Origin: Chara braunii
Lineage: Eukaryota; Streptophyta; Charophyceae; Charales; Characeae
Direction of reading: 5' to 3'
DNA length: 37,731 bases
Assembly (NCBI GenBank): GCA_003427395.1
Contig: BFEA01000026.1
Coordinates: 5,549,618 to 5,587,348 of the forward strand
The notes beneath the pieces were generated by a model that was given only the letters and a program-made list of their open reading frames with translations, had not been told where the DNA came from and made no database searches. This document shows positions 11,100 to 20,551 of this stretch, one piece after another; the stretch's first letter is position 1; every line of letters begins with the position of its first letter. Position numbers and translations under genes: made by a program.

Positions 11100-13100
11100 C
11101 ATGGTTCGAACGAGAGTTGGGAAAGCACAGGGTGAGGGAGCAAAGACGAGAGATGAGGCTAACTGGCGAAAGGGGGAAGATGGGCTGGGAGAGGAGGAAC
11201 ACTGAAAGGAGCGGGGGGAAACCGGGTACAATTAGTGAGGAGTCCATTTGTCTGGGAATTGACTTAGGGTATTTGAATTTTGAGAAATATAAAATTTCAC
11301 GTGTACACGCTATTCCAATTTTAGGGCTATTGGAACAAAACGCACATATGTTTTAAATGAGCACTGCTCCCTATGAGATTGTATTTGTATATAACGATTA
11401 TGCGTTTTGTTCGGGGGAAGAAGGTAGGTGATTCAGATGTAGAGTATCAATCCTCTCTTCAAATTCAAGGTCAGCAAAATCTGGCTTAGGGGGACCCGTC
11501 TTTAGGGAGAGATGGGAAGGAGAAATTGTAGGGGGAGGTAGGGAGAATTGGGGGGGGGGAGATCGTACCTGACTGGGTGAATTGACTGTGGATTCCTTTG
11601 TGTGGCTACATTCTCCCTAATGTATCTAGTCTCTTCGTCATAGTTTTCCTTCCCGCCTCTGATACCACCTCTGCGTTAGCTCAACTTTTAGTACCTACTA
11701 TGCCCGCACTTCTATCCTATTATAGTAGTATCGGTAATTAAAGAGTACCATTGTGGCTTTTGAGTTGATGTAGGCTCTCCACTTCCAATCTTCCTTAAAT
11801 GTCGAACGCACTTCCTTATTTCTCCCCTACCTTCAGACAAACTGTTCCTTGCATCGGTAAATTCATCTTCTATGGCTCACTCGTCCGTCAAATCAATCAG
11901 AATTGAAAAATTTTCCTGCTGCCACAAACAAATGAGAAAGCACATGCGAGCCGCATGCCTCTGAGGCAGTTGAAGCTAATTTTGTCCACATCAGCGAGTC
12001 ACTAGCCACAATGGCCCGTCTCCCTCACTAATTAGAGATGTTTGAAATCAAAATTGATTGGCTCACTTGGTTCTAATTACTCTAAGCCTTTCATTAGTCC
12101 CAACTCCAATGAAATGCTATAAACTGAGAGTCGCTTACCTTCTAATCAATAGGTTTCTACTCCTTTTACAATGCTGCAATCGTTTTGAATTCTGAAAAAA
12201 CAATGACTTCAGTCTGGCCTCGCTATACGAGGACCACTCGTCAACACTACTAGTCTAAGGGTATCTCTATCCTCTACCGTAACGAGCCTGTGATTACTAT
12301 CTTGTACCACTGGCCAACCAGATCAACAATTTTCTCTTCCTGGCTTTCTCTCTGTTGACCTTATGACAACTTTTGCCAAGGCAGCATTGGTTAGCATTTA
12401 CTAAGGAAAACGGTGTGGACGAAGCTGACTATAGCCAACCTTCCATGCCCTATTGAGGAGGGACCAGGAGGACCGATTGTTGTTCAAGCAGATAGTACCG
12501 CGCGTATCCTCGCACACTTCGGCTCACCAGGGGCTTGCTTTGCTACACTCCATTGACGTCAGTCAACGCTGTCAAAGTCAAAACCTGCAATGGCTATGGA
12601 GCACCATTGCAGAATCTTCCATACGTGTCGTAGAAGGGGAAGACATGATCCTCCCTTTCACCACTACACACACTTCAGGTCCGATCACTTTCCACGTCAA
12701 CCCGTGACATGGCGCTTTCGAGAGTCTCCGTCTTACTGCTCGTGCACTACGCGTTCATCGCCCTGTCTGGCCATGCGATCTCACATCATATTGCCTCACG
12801 TCTGATCTTCAGCTACGTCGGGTGTTTTTGAAGCTTTGCACCACTCACTCCAAGCCAGACCAACTCAAGGGAACCAGACTCAAGGATGATGGAGGGAAAA
12901 GGTATGGGAATTCAGATAATGGGTCGACAATAGTCCAATCATGAAAGATCAATCGATAGTCTCTTGTAAAACCTTCTGATCCTTCTTCCTAATTTGCCTG
13001 ATTCTCTCCCCGTGCCCCTGTCCATTTAATTTCTCTCAGGCCCCTTCCTTGGGTTGCCACCAGGGTTGTCAAGCCTCGGCCCCCCCCCAAAAAAAAAAAA
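11100..13100. other. No recognisable gene
   Basis: About 2 kb with short reading frames only. The frames at 12453-12707 and 12590-12805 overlap in different phases and show no family motif. A purine-rich patch lies at 11110-11230. The segment ends in C9A12 directly at the assembly gap. Confidence 0.55.
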
Positions 13101-13914
13101 NNNNNNNNNNNNNNNNNNNNNNNNNNNNNNNNNNNNNNNNNNNNNNNNNNNNNNNNNNNNNNNNNNNNNNNNNNNNNNNNNNNNNNNNNNNNNNNNNNNN
13201 NNNNNNNNNNNNNNNNNNNNNNNNNNNNNNNNNNNNNNNNNNNNNNNNNNNNNNNNNNNNNNNNNNNNNNNNNNNNNNNNNNNNNNNNNNNNNNNNNNNN
13301 NNNNNNNNNNNNNNNNNNNNNNNNNNNNNNNNNNNNNNNNNNNNNNNNNNNNNNNNNNNNNNNNNNNNNNNNNNNNNNNNNNNNNNNNNNNNNNNNNNNN
13401 NNNNNNNNNNNNNNNNNNNNNNNNNNNNNNNNNNNNNNNNNNNNNNNNNNNNNNNNNNNNNNNNNNNNNNNNNNNNNNNNNNNNNNNNNNNNNNNNNNNN
13501 NNNNNNNNNNNNNNNNNNNNNNNNNNNNNNNNNNNNNNNNNNNNNNNNNNNNNNNNNNNNNNNNNNNNNNNNNNNNNNNNNNNNNNNNNNNNNNNNNNNN
13601 NNNNNNNNNNNNNNNNNNNNNNNNNNNNNNNNNNNNNNNNNNNNNNNNNNNNNNNNNNNNNNNNNNNNNNNNNNNNNNNNNNNNNNNNNNNNNNNNNNNN
13701 NNNNNNNNNNNNNNNNNNNNNNNNNNNNNNNNNNNNNNNNNNNNNNNNNNNNNNNNNNNNNNNNNNNNNNNNNNNNNNNNNNNNNNNNNNNNNNNNNNNN
13801 NNNNNNNNNNNNNNNNNNNNNNNNNNNNNNNNNNNNNNNNNNNNNNNNNNNNNNNNNNNNNNNNNNNNNNNNNNNNNNNNNNNNNNNNNNNNNNNNNNNN
13901 NNNNNNNNNNNNNN
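13101..13914. other. Assembly gap (814 Ns)
   Basis: All bases are N. Reading frames that cross it are artefacts. It may hide the 3' end of LINE 4, whose C-terminus runs up to about 13990. Confidence 1.
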
Positions 13915-13989
13915 CGGCGGGGGTCCGGGGGTGAAAACCCTACCCCGGCTTGGGCCCCGGGGATCCCCGCGTGACAACCGTGGTTCCCA

Positions 13990-15950
13990 CCAGCAAGTCA
14001 CCGCTGAATTGTTTTATGTGATGTCCAATTTCTGATTTGGTTAGTTAGTGTTTGGTCTTCTCTTTGACGTTGTCCCATTGCGAATTAATAACAGTTTGGA
14101 TTTGATGCCTTATTGAGTCTATGAGGTCTGGATCGTCAATTCTTGCATGCGCCGTTTCATATGTACATCGGCGGTACCAAAGAGCCCAGAGAATGGTCCT
14201 CCTTCCTATCTTGTAGAGATTGATAGTGAAGTCGTCCGTCTGAGGAGGGTTTCATGTTTCGCATAAGAGGGCTTTCCAATCTCACGACCATTATTGGGAG
14301 GTAATTATTTGGCTCCTGATCTTGTCCCACCATCTCCACAGTCATACCGCCCCTGGGCATTGAAGAAAAATATGTTCTATGATTTCCGGTATTTGCCGAG
14401 AAGGGAATGCTGATGAGCAAAGTTTACACCAGGGTAGGGCTAATCCCCTCTGCTCTAGGGAGGTTCTTTCAATGAGTCAATCATTTGTTGGAAGATACAT
14501 GTGGTCGAACTGTCATTGTAGGAAAACGACCTTGGTTGGTTTGCTTTTAATGGTCATGAACCATGTAATTGAATTTAGGGAATCTTTGCTGATGTTCAAA
14601 TGTTTCATCCAGCGAGATTGTACTTTATCCCTCAGGTGCAGCGAAGGTCTCAGTATCTGATAGGTAGATTTTACCGGTAAGGTATGAAACATCTATTCCC
14701 CATTGGTATAGTCCATGTCCACGTGGCAGGGTCTAGAGAGAACTTATCAATCGAGATGGATGGCTTAAATGCTAGCCATTTGTCTTTGCCCTGCAACACG
14801 CTTATTCTGAATACCTCATCCACGTGAAATGCTTTCGTCTCTTGTGATTGAGGACACTGGAGAACATGACTCTGACCCAGAGAGAACAACAGAAGAATGA
14901 TCTCCCCTCCTTCCCCAACCAGCACTACGTTTCTAACCTGTTGGGTGTTATCATGTAGACCCATCCAGTGTCCTTCCTTGATACCTGGTCCTCTTTTGAG
15001 GATTCTCACCCAGTCTAAAGGGATAAACTCGATTAAAGTTTTCAATGCTTCCGCTGTGTGTCTACAGTAACGCAGATTGGGTTGAATTTGTGACAAGGTA
15101 TACCATTTCTTGGACTCCTCACACCAAATATCACCTATTCTGAGGATCTCATTTTTCACCCACCCCTTCCAAGGAGAGTCCATGCAATGCAACGTGCGGC
15201 CCTGAGAATCCTTGATCCATCTGTTGTTGAAACGCGGTTGTCGGCAGACCTCTTCCCACCTATTAGGAGGTTTCTTGACATGGAGTGGTAGTTGGTGCCA
15301 GGTCCTGAGGAGGTTGGGCCAGAAGGGATCATTTTTCATATCCAACCTTGCTCCCACTCTGTTGGAGACTGCCTCATAGTTGGTTTCCTGTGAACGTCCT
15401 CGTGGAATGGTCCAATGCCGGTTTTCTAGCCATGTCATTGGGTCTGTGCCTTCCAAGCTTTCCGGCGCCAGTCTTGCAATTTGCTCCCAGGCAAGAGCCT
15501 GCCACGGTGTCTGTGGATTAAAAATCGGTATTTTGATCCATTGGATAGATAATGCATGCGCCTGTCTGTGTGTGGGTCCAAAATACCTAGTCCCCCTTTT
15601 GACTTAGGTTGGATCACCACATTCCATGCCACCCTACTGATCACATTTTTACATTCATGATTCCCTCTCCAAAGGTAAGCAGTCACTTGCCTCTGTAGGG
15701 TTTGCAGGGCGGGTTTATCCAATGGCCATAACCGCGGATTTATACCACAATGCTGCTAGTATTAGATTATTAATGACAGGCGAGCATCCTCTCATAGAGC
15801 TCTGTTTGTTTTTCCAAATTTCCATTTTTGCTAACGCCGGATTTGAAATTCATTCATTGTTTGTTCTTGGCATACCTTCTGCAGATAGGTTGGCCCCCAC
15901 AACCCCAAGTGCGATTATAAGTCGTTTTTGTGACCCTACTGAAGTTACCC
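13990..15950 (-). mobile_element. LINE 4: 5'-truncated L1-type relic (thumb to C-terminus)
   Basis: The minus strand starts in the RT thumb (LSAEGMPRTNNE, then LWRGNHECKNVISRVAWN and GGLGILDP at 15435-15722). It continues through a long open stretch of 261 codons (14671-15456) with IPLDWVRILKRG, matching LINE 1. The zf-RVT site follows (PWCKLC, then EHIFLQCPGAV and a TGA before LWRWW), then the conserved C-terminal helix region (RRCTYETAHARIDDP). ORF1 and the RT palm are absent, as expected of a 5'-truncated insertion. The 3' end is probably cut by the gap. Confidence 0.85.
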
Positions 15951-16067
15951 TTTTTGTTTTTCCTTTTTTTTCCTGCCAGCGGATGTGGAGGTCTTACCCA
16001 CAGTCTTGCATTTGCTGCATGTTTATGAAGTATTCATGCTGCCGCTTGCCACAATTCCTCAACGAAA

Positions 16068-16154
16068 AAAAAAAAAAGGTCTTATATCATGTGCCCAAAA
16101 AAAAGACGTTCATGAAACTAAGAAGTTTCAATTAAAAAAAAAAAAAAAAAAAAA
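16068..16154 (+). repeat. A-rich tracts
   Basis: Three A-runs (about 16067-16077, 16098-16105 and 16134-16154) in 90 bp. The last (21 As) may be a retroposon tail, but no body upstream was recognised. Confidence 0.6.
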
Positions 16155-17261
16155 GCAGACCTGGATCCCACCGCCTGGCGGTAACCTGGTGCTTGGAAAG
16201 CTTCCGCCAATCCAAACTGTGGCCCCCGGTGGTCGGCAAGAGAAAACGGGATCCCACCGCAGCAGGCTCGCCGCTCTGGGTTAATGGACAAGGAAAGCTT
16301 TCCCTATACAGAAAGTAGGCCTCAGCATGCAACAGTCCCCATCCAATCCCTGGGTCTCCTTTCCACATGGCATGGTCAGAACAAGAGAGGTTGCCCCCTC
16401 CTCCCCCTCCAGGATGGCCATTGGCCATTACTGTGGGAAACGCGCAAACAGCGTGGCAGCAATCCCACCGCACAACTGCCAGGCAAGTCATCGGCCACAC
16501 CCCACTAATCCAGTTTCCCAAGGTGGGAATGAAATCCCACGCCTCCTCTGCTTTGATGCCCAATGCAGTTTTCACTTTTTTTTTATATGTGTATTCTCTT
16601 TTCGAAACGAGTTATAATTGCCCTATCGGGCAAGATACAGTTTGCAATTGCACTTCAGGCACCCTACCTGGCCAGAAAGGCCCACAAGCTGGGTTGTATA
16701 CATTGCCCAAAGTGCAATTCGAAACTGTATCTTGGCCCATAGTGCGATTATAACTCATTTTTGTGACTCCCGCGTAGTTCCCCCCCCCTTTTTTTTTTAT
16801 TCACTACTCCAGTTACTGTAGCGTTTCCAACGAAGGGCGTGCCCCCCTCCGCTACTGCCAACTTCAGCCCGCACAAGAGGGCACTGTTTTAAGTTTAACT
16901 TTTAGCCACCAATACTTCCACGGCATTTTTCTCCGGGCCAGGAAACACCCTGCACACCAAAAAGTGAAAAAACTGGTGCGGGCCTCCTTTTGGCTGGCAC
17001 CACCAGCCATTTTGCTCTGGAGGCCGAGCCCTGAAAGCTGCAGCTGTATGCACACTGCTACTTAAAAATAAAAATGGCTGGGAAATGTACTGGTAGTTAA
17101 TATATGGCTGCAGTTTGTGGCAGTGTGGAAACACTGCCACTGTACATGTCCTATCGCTGGCGGCCACTGTTGATCGTGCAAGGGCCATGGGCGGAAGATA
17201 GCTGTATTTGGGGCATGCACCCAATGGTCTTTGTAGCTGTATTCGGGTGAAGACTTTAGTA

Positions 17262-17295
<34 letters not shown>

Positions 17296-17595
17296 AGGAA
17301 GAAAAGAAAGAATCACAGGGATTCACAGCCCCTGAGTTTCGCATCTCGGTATCTTTGCGGGCATACACCCTGGGATGGAAAGTGGTCCTTTTGACTCCCT
17401 TGGGCCCTCTGGTGGAGGCGATGCACAGTCGAGATGGAGGGAGCACGGTTAGAAGGAGAGCAATTTACGGAACTAATAAAACAGCAACTGCAAACAGACT
17501 TGCTTTTCCCAATGGGATGCAATTAAAGCAAAACTTGATTTCTTCAGCACAAAAGAGCAAATAACAGTCAACATTAAGAAATTCCTTAAGGACTG
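16155..17595. other. Unrecognised sequence containing one foldback element and a poly-T
   Basis: Apart from the foldback element at 16609-16788 and a 29-base T-run at 17264-17292, no feature is recognised. The motif ATCCCACCGC occurs three times (near 16166, 16252 and 16463). TAGCTGTATTTGGGG near 17200 and TAGCTGTATTCGGGTGAAGA near 17232 resemble the terminus of the MITE at 17600, so a decayed relative may lie here. The minus-strand frame 16132-16575 (147 codons) has no recognisable domain. Confidence 0.5.
16609..16788 (-). mobile_element. Foldback (MITE-like) element, copy 2
   Basis: This is the inverted counterpart of the element at 2240-2408. Arms: GTTATAATTGCCC...GGGCAAGATACAGTTTG on the left, and AACTGTATCTTGGCCC...GATTATAACTC on the right. 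The shared flank (GTGACTCCCGCGTAGTTCC) lies outside the right arm. No reading frame of interest. Confidence 0.75.
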
Positions 17596-17599
17596 GCTA

Positions 17600-17703
17600 C
17601 TGTCTTCACCCAAATAGAATGCCCAGTCATTATAGCTGTATTTGGCACAACTTTCAGCCAGATACCGTGATAACTACCGGGCGTTCTATTCGGGTGAAGA
17701 GGG
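17600..17703. mobile_element. Stowaway-like MITE, 104 bp, TA target duplication
   Basis: Terminal inverted repeats of 28 bp (left TCTTCACCCAAATAGAATGC and on; right arm GCGTTCTATTCGGGTGAAGA) match at 24 of 28 positions by hand count. TA flanks both ends (17598-17599 and 17704-17705). A TA target and small non-coding body fit Tc1/mariner-type non-autonomous elements. Confidence 0.7.
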
Positions 17704-17902
17704 TATTGCCGGGAACAAGGGAGATGCATCCCTGAGGTGCAGTGGTGAGGGAGACGGGGAGCAGATCAGGCCCAGATCAGGCACCCCACTTTGCAGGGAC
17801 TATAATAAGCTCACCCACCTCGGGCCACCTGCCACGACTGGACAAGGATAGACTCGGCCATTCTCCTACGCGGACTACTCCCCACCTCAGCTTTCCCTGA
17901 CC

Positions 17903-17984
17903 TTTTTTTTTTTTTTTTTTTTTTCAAATAAGCTCCATCTATTGGTGGGGAGCAACACCTGCTGGAAACCGGGTCCAGCGTCCC
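17903..17984 (-). mobile_element. Short retroposon 3'-tail repeat, copy T5 (reference copy)
   Basis: On the minus strand: GGGACGCTGGA-CCCGGTT-TCCAGC (6-bp stem, 7-nt loop), AGGTGTT, then GCTCC-CCACCAATAGAT-GGAGC (5-bp stem, 12-nt loop), TTATTTG and 22 As. Two hairpins followed by poly(A) is the form expected for a retroposon 3' end recognised by a LINE reverse transcriptase. Confidence 0.8.
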
Positions 17985-18025
17985 TTACATCAAAGATCAC
18001 ATCATTAAAATTTCAGTGGTCCCTA

Positions 18026-18051
18026 TGCNGGAAACNGGGTCCAGNGTCCCC
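18026..18051 (-). mobile_element. Short retroposon 3'-tail repeat, copy T6 (fragment, with Ns)
   Basis: Only the GCnGGAAACnGGGTCCAGnGTCCC hairpin segment is present, with three ambiguous bases, 40 bp beyond copy T5. It may be a misassembled duplicate of T5. Confidence 0.5.
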
Positions 18052-18598
18052 TCNCTACTGCCTTTTATCTAAATAATTCCTTCCTCTCAACAGCTCTTTC
18101 CAGTCTGAAACCATTACTGNGAAAAAAGANTTNCACACAAGGTGAGAGAGCCTCTTCAGTCAGGATTCTGACCTCCTGATGGGAAAAACTGGACCTAGCC
18201 TCCCCCTTATGAATCTCTTTCATTCTGCCTATTCCTCAGACCTGTCCTCCCCCCCTCCAAACCACTCAAGATCCACCATAGCTGATGAAGAGGGAGGGAA
18301 GGGATCAGCAAACAATCAGCTTTCCCTGACCTCTCTCTCCCCCTCCATGATCCTTTTCCTGGTAGAGTCACAATGGTTTGGCTTTGGCTTTGGGGGGGGT
18401 GACATACTGTACTAGCTGAACCAGGAGGGACCAGTATCGTCGAAAGTGTTATCCGGCATCCTTTAAAAGGGTTGAAGAGGGGGCCTCTAAGCCTCTAAGC
18501 TCGCAGGCAGTCTTCAGTGCCCACAGGGCCGTAAGTTACTAAGTTCTGCCAATATGTAGCTGTGCAAGTGCTGAAAATGTCTATCCACGCAATGTAAT

Positions 18599-18648
18599 GG
18601 GACGCTGAACCCGGTTTCCAGCATGCGATACTCCCCAGCAATAGACAG
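18599..18648 (+). mobile_element. Short retroposon 3'-tail repeat, copy T7
   Basis: GGGACGCTGAACCCGGTTTCCAGC followed by a degenerate ACTCCCCAGCAATAGA block. One A-C mismatch breaks the first stem, the second hairpin has lost its closing arm, and there is no poly(A). An old copy. Confidence 0.65.
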
Positions 18649-18970
18649 GGGCCGTGGCAGGGAGGTACCATTGGGGGATGCCCTTATTTCATTTCATCCT
18701 AAAAGAAACAAGGGCATACTCACGTTGGATTTTCCTGTGTAGTTTTTTTGTGCCCTTTTTTGTTCCTGTGTGTTGAGTACTGCTTACGACCGTAATTTCG
18801 GACCTACCTGGATCCACACTACCGCGGACACCTCCGGGGCAAACAGGGTGGGGCACAATATTCCACTCATACCCGTGGACATCGACTTTACTTTAAATTG
18901 TTCTGGTATCCCTATCACACCAATAAACTTCCTCCTTTGTTTGAATTATTTCCCCCTGAAAGGGAGAATG

Positions 18971-19166
18971 GGGCGAGCCACGCTCTGCTGCAGTGCAATA
19001 CAGAGGCAACTCAGAGGGGTCGAGTAGGCAAGCCTACCCATATGACCCCACCGTACCCCCGAAAAATTAATTTAATATCATGTGGCCCGATGGACCACGG
19101 ATCAGATATTAAACTGATCAGAACAGATACTACACTTGATCTTAGCCAAAAGGCCGAGAAAGGTAT
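18971..19166 (-). ncRNA. U2 spliceosomal snRNA
   Basis: U2 snRNA pairs with the intron branch site in the spliceosome. The minus strand starts with the plant-type ATACCTTTCTCGGCC and continues through AAGATCAAGTGTAGTATCTG, which carries the branch-site-pairing GTAGTA (19128-19133). Stem IIa (GATCAG/CTGATC) and stem IIb (GTGGTCC/GGGCCAC) both fold. An Sm-type site AATTTTTC is at 19061-19068. Stem III has a CTTG tetraloop (GTAGG/CCTAC), and stem IV (CTCTG/CAGAG) presents the conserved loop TATTGCACTGCAG used by U2B''. Length of 196 nt equals the usual plant U2; the 3' end is set by that length. Promoter elements sit at the proper distances. It looks intact and probably functional. Confidence 0.93.
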
Positions 19167-19189
19167 GAATTTCTCAGCGAGGGCTCCAG

Positions 19190-19198
19190 TATTTGTAG
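19190..19198 (-). promoter_or_regulatory. TATA box of the U2 gene
   Basis: CTACAAATA on the minus strand lies at about -24 to -32 from the U2 5' end, the position of the TATA box in plant snRNA genes. Confidence 0.7.
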
Positions 19199-19228
19199 TG
19201 TCGCCATTGAGTCCGTGTATAGAGTTGG

Positions 19229-19239
19229 AGTTATGGGAT
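19229..19239 (-). promoter_or_regulatory. Upstream sequence element (USE)-like site of the U2 gene
   Basis: ATCCCATAACT resembles the plant USE (RTCCCACATCG) in its first six bases and lies at about -63 to -73. It is separated from the TATA box by 30 bp, close to the spacing of plant Pol II-type snRNA promoters. The second half is a poor match, so this is tentative. Confidence 0.5.
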
Positions 19240-19349
19240 TGCAGATCGTTCCACCAGAAACCTTCGGAACGCCTTCCGCCTCACGTTTTTGTTTTTTCTT
19301 TTGCGCGCGTGTTTTGCCTTTTGCCCTTCCCGCTGCAGCCGACCAGAAG

Positions 19350-19470
19350 TGCCACACCGACCAACTGCTCTCCAGATGTGCAAAATGAGAACGAATCTGG
19401 CCCTAGAACATGCAAAGATACATGGCCATGTCTTTGGCTTTTGTGTGTGGCGAGGAGTGCAGCGAGGCCC
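19350..19470 (+). mobile_element. Decayed MITE related to the 21056-21177 element
   Basis: The block GATGTGCAAAATGAGAACGA ... AACATGCAAAGATACAT ... CTTTTGTGTGTGG ... GTGCAGCGAGGCCCT aligns in the same order with the Tourist-like MITE at 21056-21177. The left terminal repeat has decayed and no target duplication is evident. It lies between the U2 promoter and the U6-like sequence. Confidence 0.6.
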
Positions 19471-19535
19471 TCAGTAACCAATGAACTGATTAGATGCACG
19501 ACCCAAGTTCGAATCTAGATACAAACAGACGACCC

Positions 19536-19699
19536 AATTCGAAAGGACGTCCTTCGGGACATCCGTCAAAATTGGAACGATACACAGAAGGGTAATTAGC
19601 AGCGTGGCCCCTCCCTGCGCTTTCAAGGATGACAGGCATAAATCGAGAAATGGTCCAACTTTTTATAATTAAAAAATAAAATAAAAAATTCGAAAGGAC
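19536..19699 (+). repeat. Retroposition unit: 13-bp target duplication around a U6 copy
   Basis: AATTCGAAAGGAC occurs at 19536-19548 and again at 19687-19699, exactly flanking the U6-like body and an A-rich tail (ATAATTAAAAAATAAAATAA, 19665-19686). A target duplication plus a 3' A-rich tail is the mark of LINE-driven target-primed insertion. Confidence 0.85.
19549..19664 (+). ncRNA. U6 spliceosomal snRNA-like sequence (retrocopy, probable pseudogene)
   Basis: U6 is the catalytic snRNA of the spliceosome. The body begins with the GTCC-TTCG-GGAC hairpin, has AAAATTGGAACGATAC, the AGC triad (ATTAGCA), and an almost exact 3' domain (AAGGATGACA, GCATAAATCGAGAAATGG, TCCAAC) ending in TTTTT. It is about 116 nt against roughly 102 in plants, with extra bases before ATTAGC, after AGCA and inside the internal stem-loop. 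The invariant ACAGAGA box reads ACACAGA. No convincing USE and TATA pair lies upstream. With the flanking target duplication this is a retroposed copy, probably non-functional. Confidence 0.85.
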
Positions 19700-19729
19700 C
19701 GGTAAGTTCCAGGTGATATCTCAAGGGCG

Positions 19730-19931
19730 ATCTTTGGGCTTGGGGCAATGACGCAGTCATCGTGAGGGCTAAACGAGACGTGTCTATTGCTGGTTGAAAA
19801 CTATATTCCAAACCCGCTTAGGGGCCGAAAGGCCACTATGGTTGAAAACTATATTCCAAACCCGCTTAGGGGCCGAAAGGCCACTAAGAATTTCTGGAAG
19901 GCGTCCGCTTGGGTGTCACCCTTTGGGCCTC
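19730..19931 (+). ncRNA. U4 spliceosomal snRNA-like sequence with internal duplication
   Basis: U4 pairs with U6 and holds it inactive before splicing. The 5' end ATCTTTGGGCTTGGGGCAAT followed by GACGCAG matches plant U4; then come TGAGG and CGAG of the 5' stem-loop, CTATTGCTGG (U6-pairing) and GTTGAAAACTATATTCC. An Sm-like AATTTCTGG lies near 19887-19897. A 48-bp block (19791-19838) is repeated perfectly (19839-19886), lengthening the RNA. The fifth-to-tenth bases TTGGGC differ from the TTGCGC that pairs with U6, and the GG/CC stem beside the K-turn is weakened. No TATA near -30. Probably a pseudogene; the 3' end is approximate. Confidence 0.8.
19791..19886 (+). repeat. Perfect 48-bp tandem duplication inside the U4-like RNA
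   Basis: Two identical 48-bp units, each beginning TGGTTGAAAACTATATTCC and ending in the hairpin GGCC-GAAA-GGCC plus ACTA. In the second unit the hairpin is extended by CTTAG/CTAAG. The absence of any difference suggests a recent duplication. Confidence 0.95.
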
Positions 19932-19961
19932 GCCACACCACTCTATAAATGTGAAAAAGAC

Positions 19962-20035
19962 AAAAAAAATGGCGGGTGCATCTAGCCATGTTCTAGCGAA
20001 AAAAAATGGCAGGTGCATCTAGCCATGTTCTAGCG
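19962..20035 (+). repeat. 37-bp tandem duplication downstream of the U4-like RNA
   Basis: Two units (19962-19998 and 19999-20035) starting with eight As, then ATGGC and GGTGCATCTAGCCATGTTC, differing at one base (G/A). Confidence 0.95.
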
Positions 20036-20158
20036 GGAAGTTCTTTCTGATTTTGCTTGTGGGAAAATAGGGAAAACTGGCTGTTTTCCCAAACTCCTGA
20101 ATTTTCGGAGGTCGGGCCCGACGACGACTGCCATTGATAAATCTGATCGGCGGCCGTT

Positions 20159-20179
20159 ATTTCGTTTCGTTTCGTTTCG
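20159..20179 (+). repeat. (TTTCG)n pentanucleotide repeat
   Basis: Four units of TTTCG in a row. Part of a short stretch with three separate tandem repeats within 400 bp. Confidence 0.9.
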
Positions 20180-20551
20180 GCCTCTGAAAAGGTCAGACGC
20201 CTACCCGAGGCCCGCTTTTTCCCAAGCGGCAAAGGTACTAGTGGCCCAACCAATTCAATTACCTGTCAAATCTGGACAGGACGGCCTTTCAGGCCTTTTG
20301 TATTGTCATTATAGTATTACGGGGAACCCCGTAACAGCCACATCCGTGCTCAAGCCTCCAACGAGGGAACATGCGGGAGCTGCACTCACCAGCAGGTGCG
20401 ATACCTGCTACAGCAGGTGGGCGATACCGGCCAGGGATCAGCCGGTAGCATCAGGACCGAGCTTCTTCGATGGGCCAGTCACTGTGCCTCCCCTCAGGTG
20501 GTGGTCCCCTCCCCCTATGAACATCAGCAGTGTCTGCTCAATGCCACTCAC
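20180..20551. other. No recognisable gene
   Basis: A local palindrome GCAGGT-GCGAT-ACCTGC near 20393-20409 is followed by GCAGGTGGGCGATACC. The minus-strand and plus-strand frames crossing it have no known motif. Confidence 0.5.

Larger units (their letters stand above)
17706..18598. other. No gene; two retroposon-tail copies and low-quality bases
   Basis: Besides tail copies T5 and T6 there is a 22-base T-run (17903-17924) and scattered Ns at 18029, 18036, 18045, 18054 and 18120-18133. No reading frame with a recognisable domain. Confidence 0.5.

Noticed and set aside
10853-11143. A polyproline protein gene
   Set aside because: The polyproline comes from the G/C homopolymer; the frame depends on its uncertain length.
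12453-12805. Possible protein gene in the 11-13 kb region
   Set aside because: Two overlapping frames, no conserved motif, no promoter or homologous copy.
13049-14035. Long reading frames of more than 300 codons on both strands
   Set aside because: They consist almost wholly of N-gap residues.
20390-20440. 5S rRNA-like start (GGTGCGATACC)
   Set aside because: Similarity is limited to about ten bases; the internal control region of 5S is missing.
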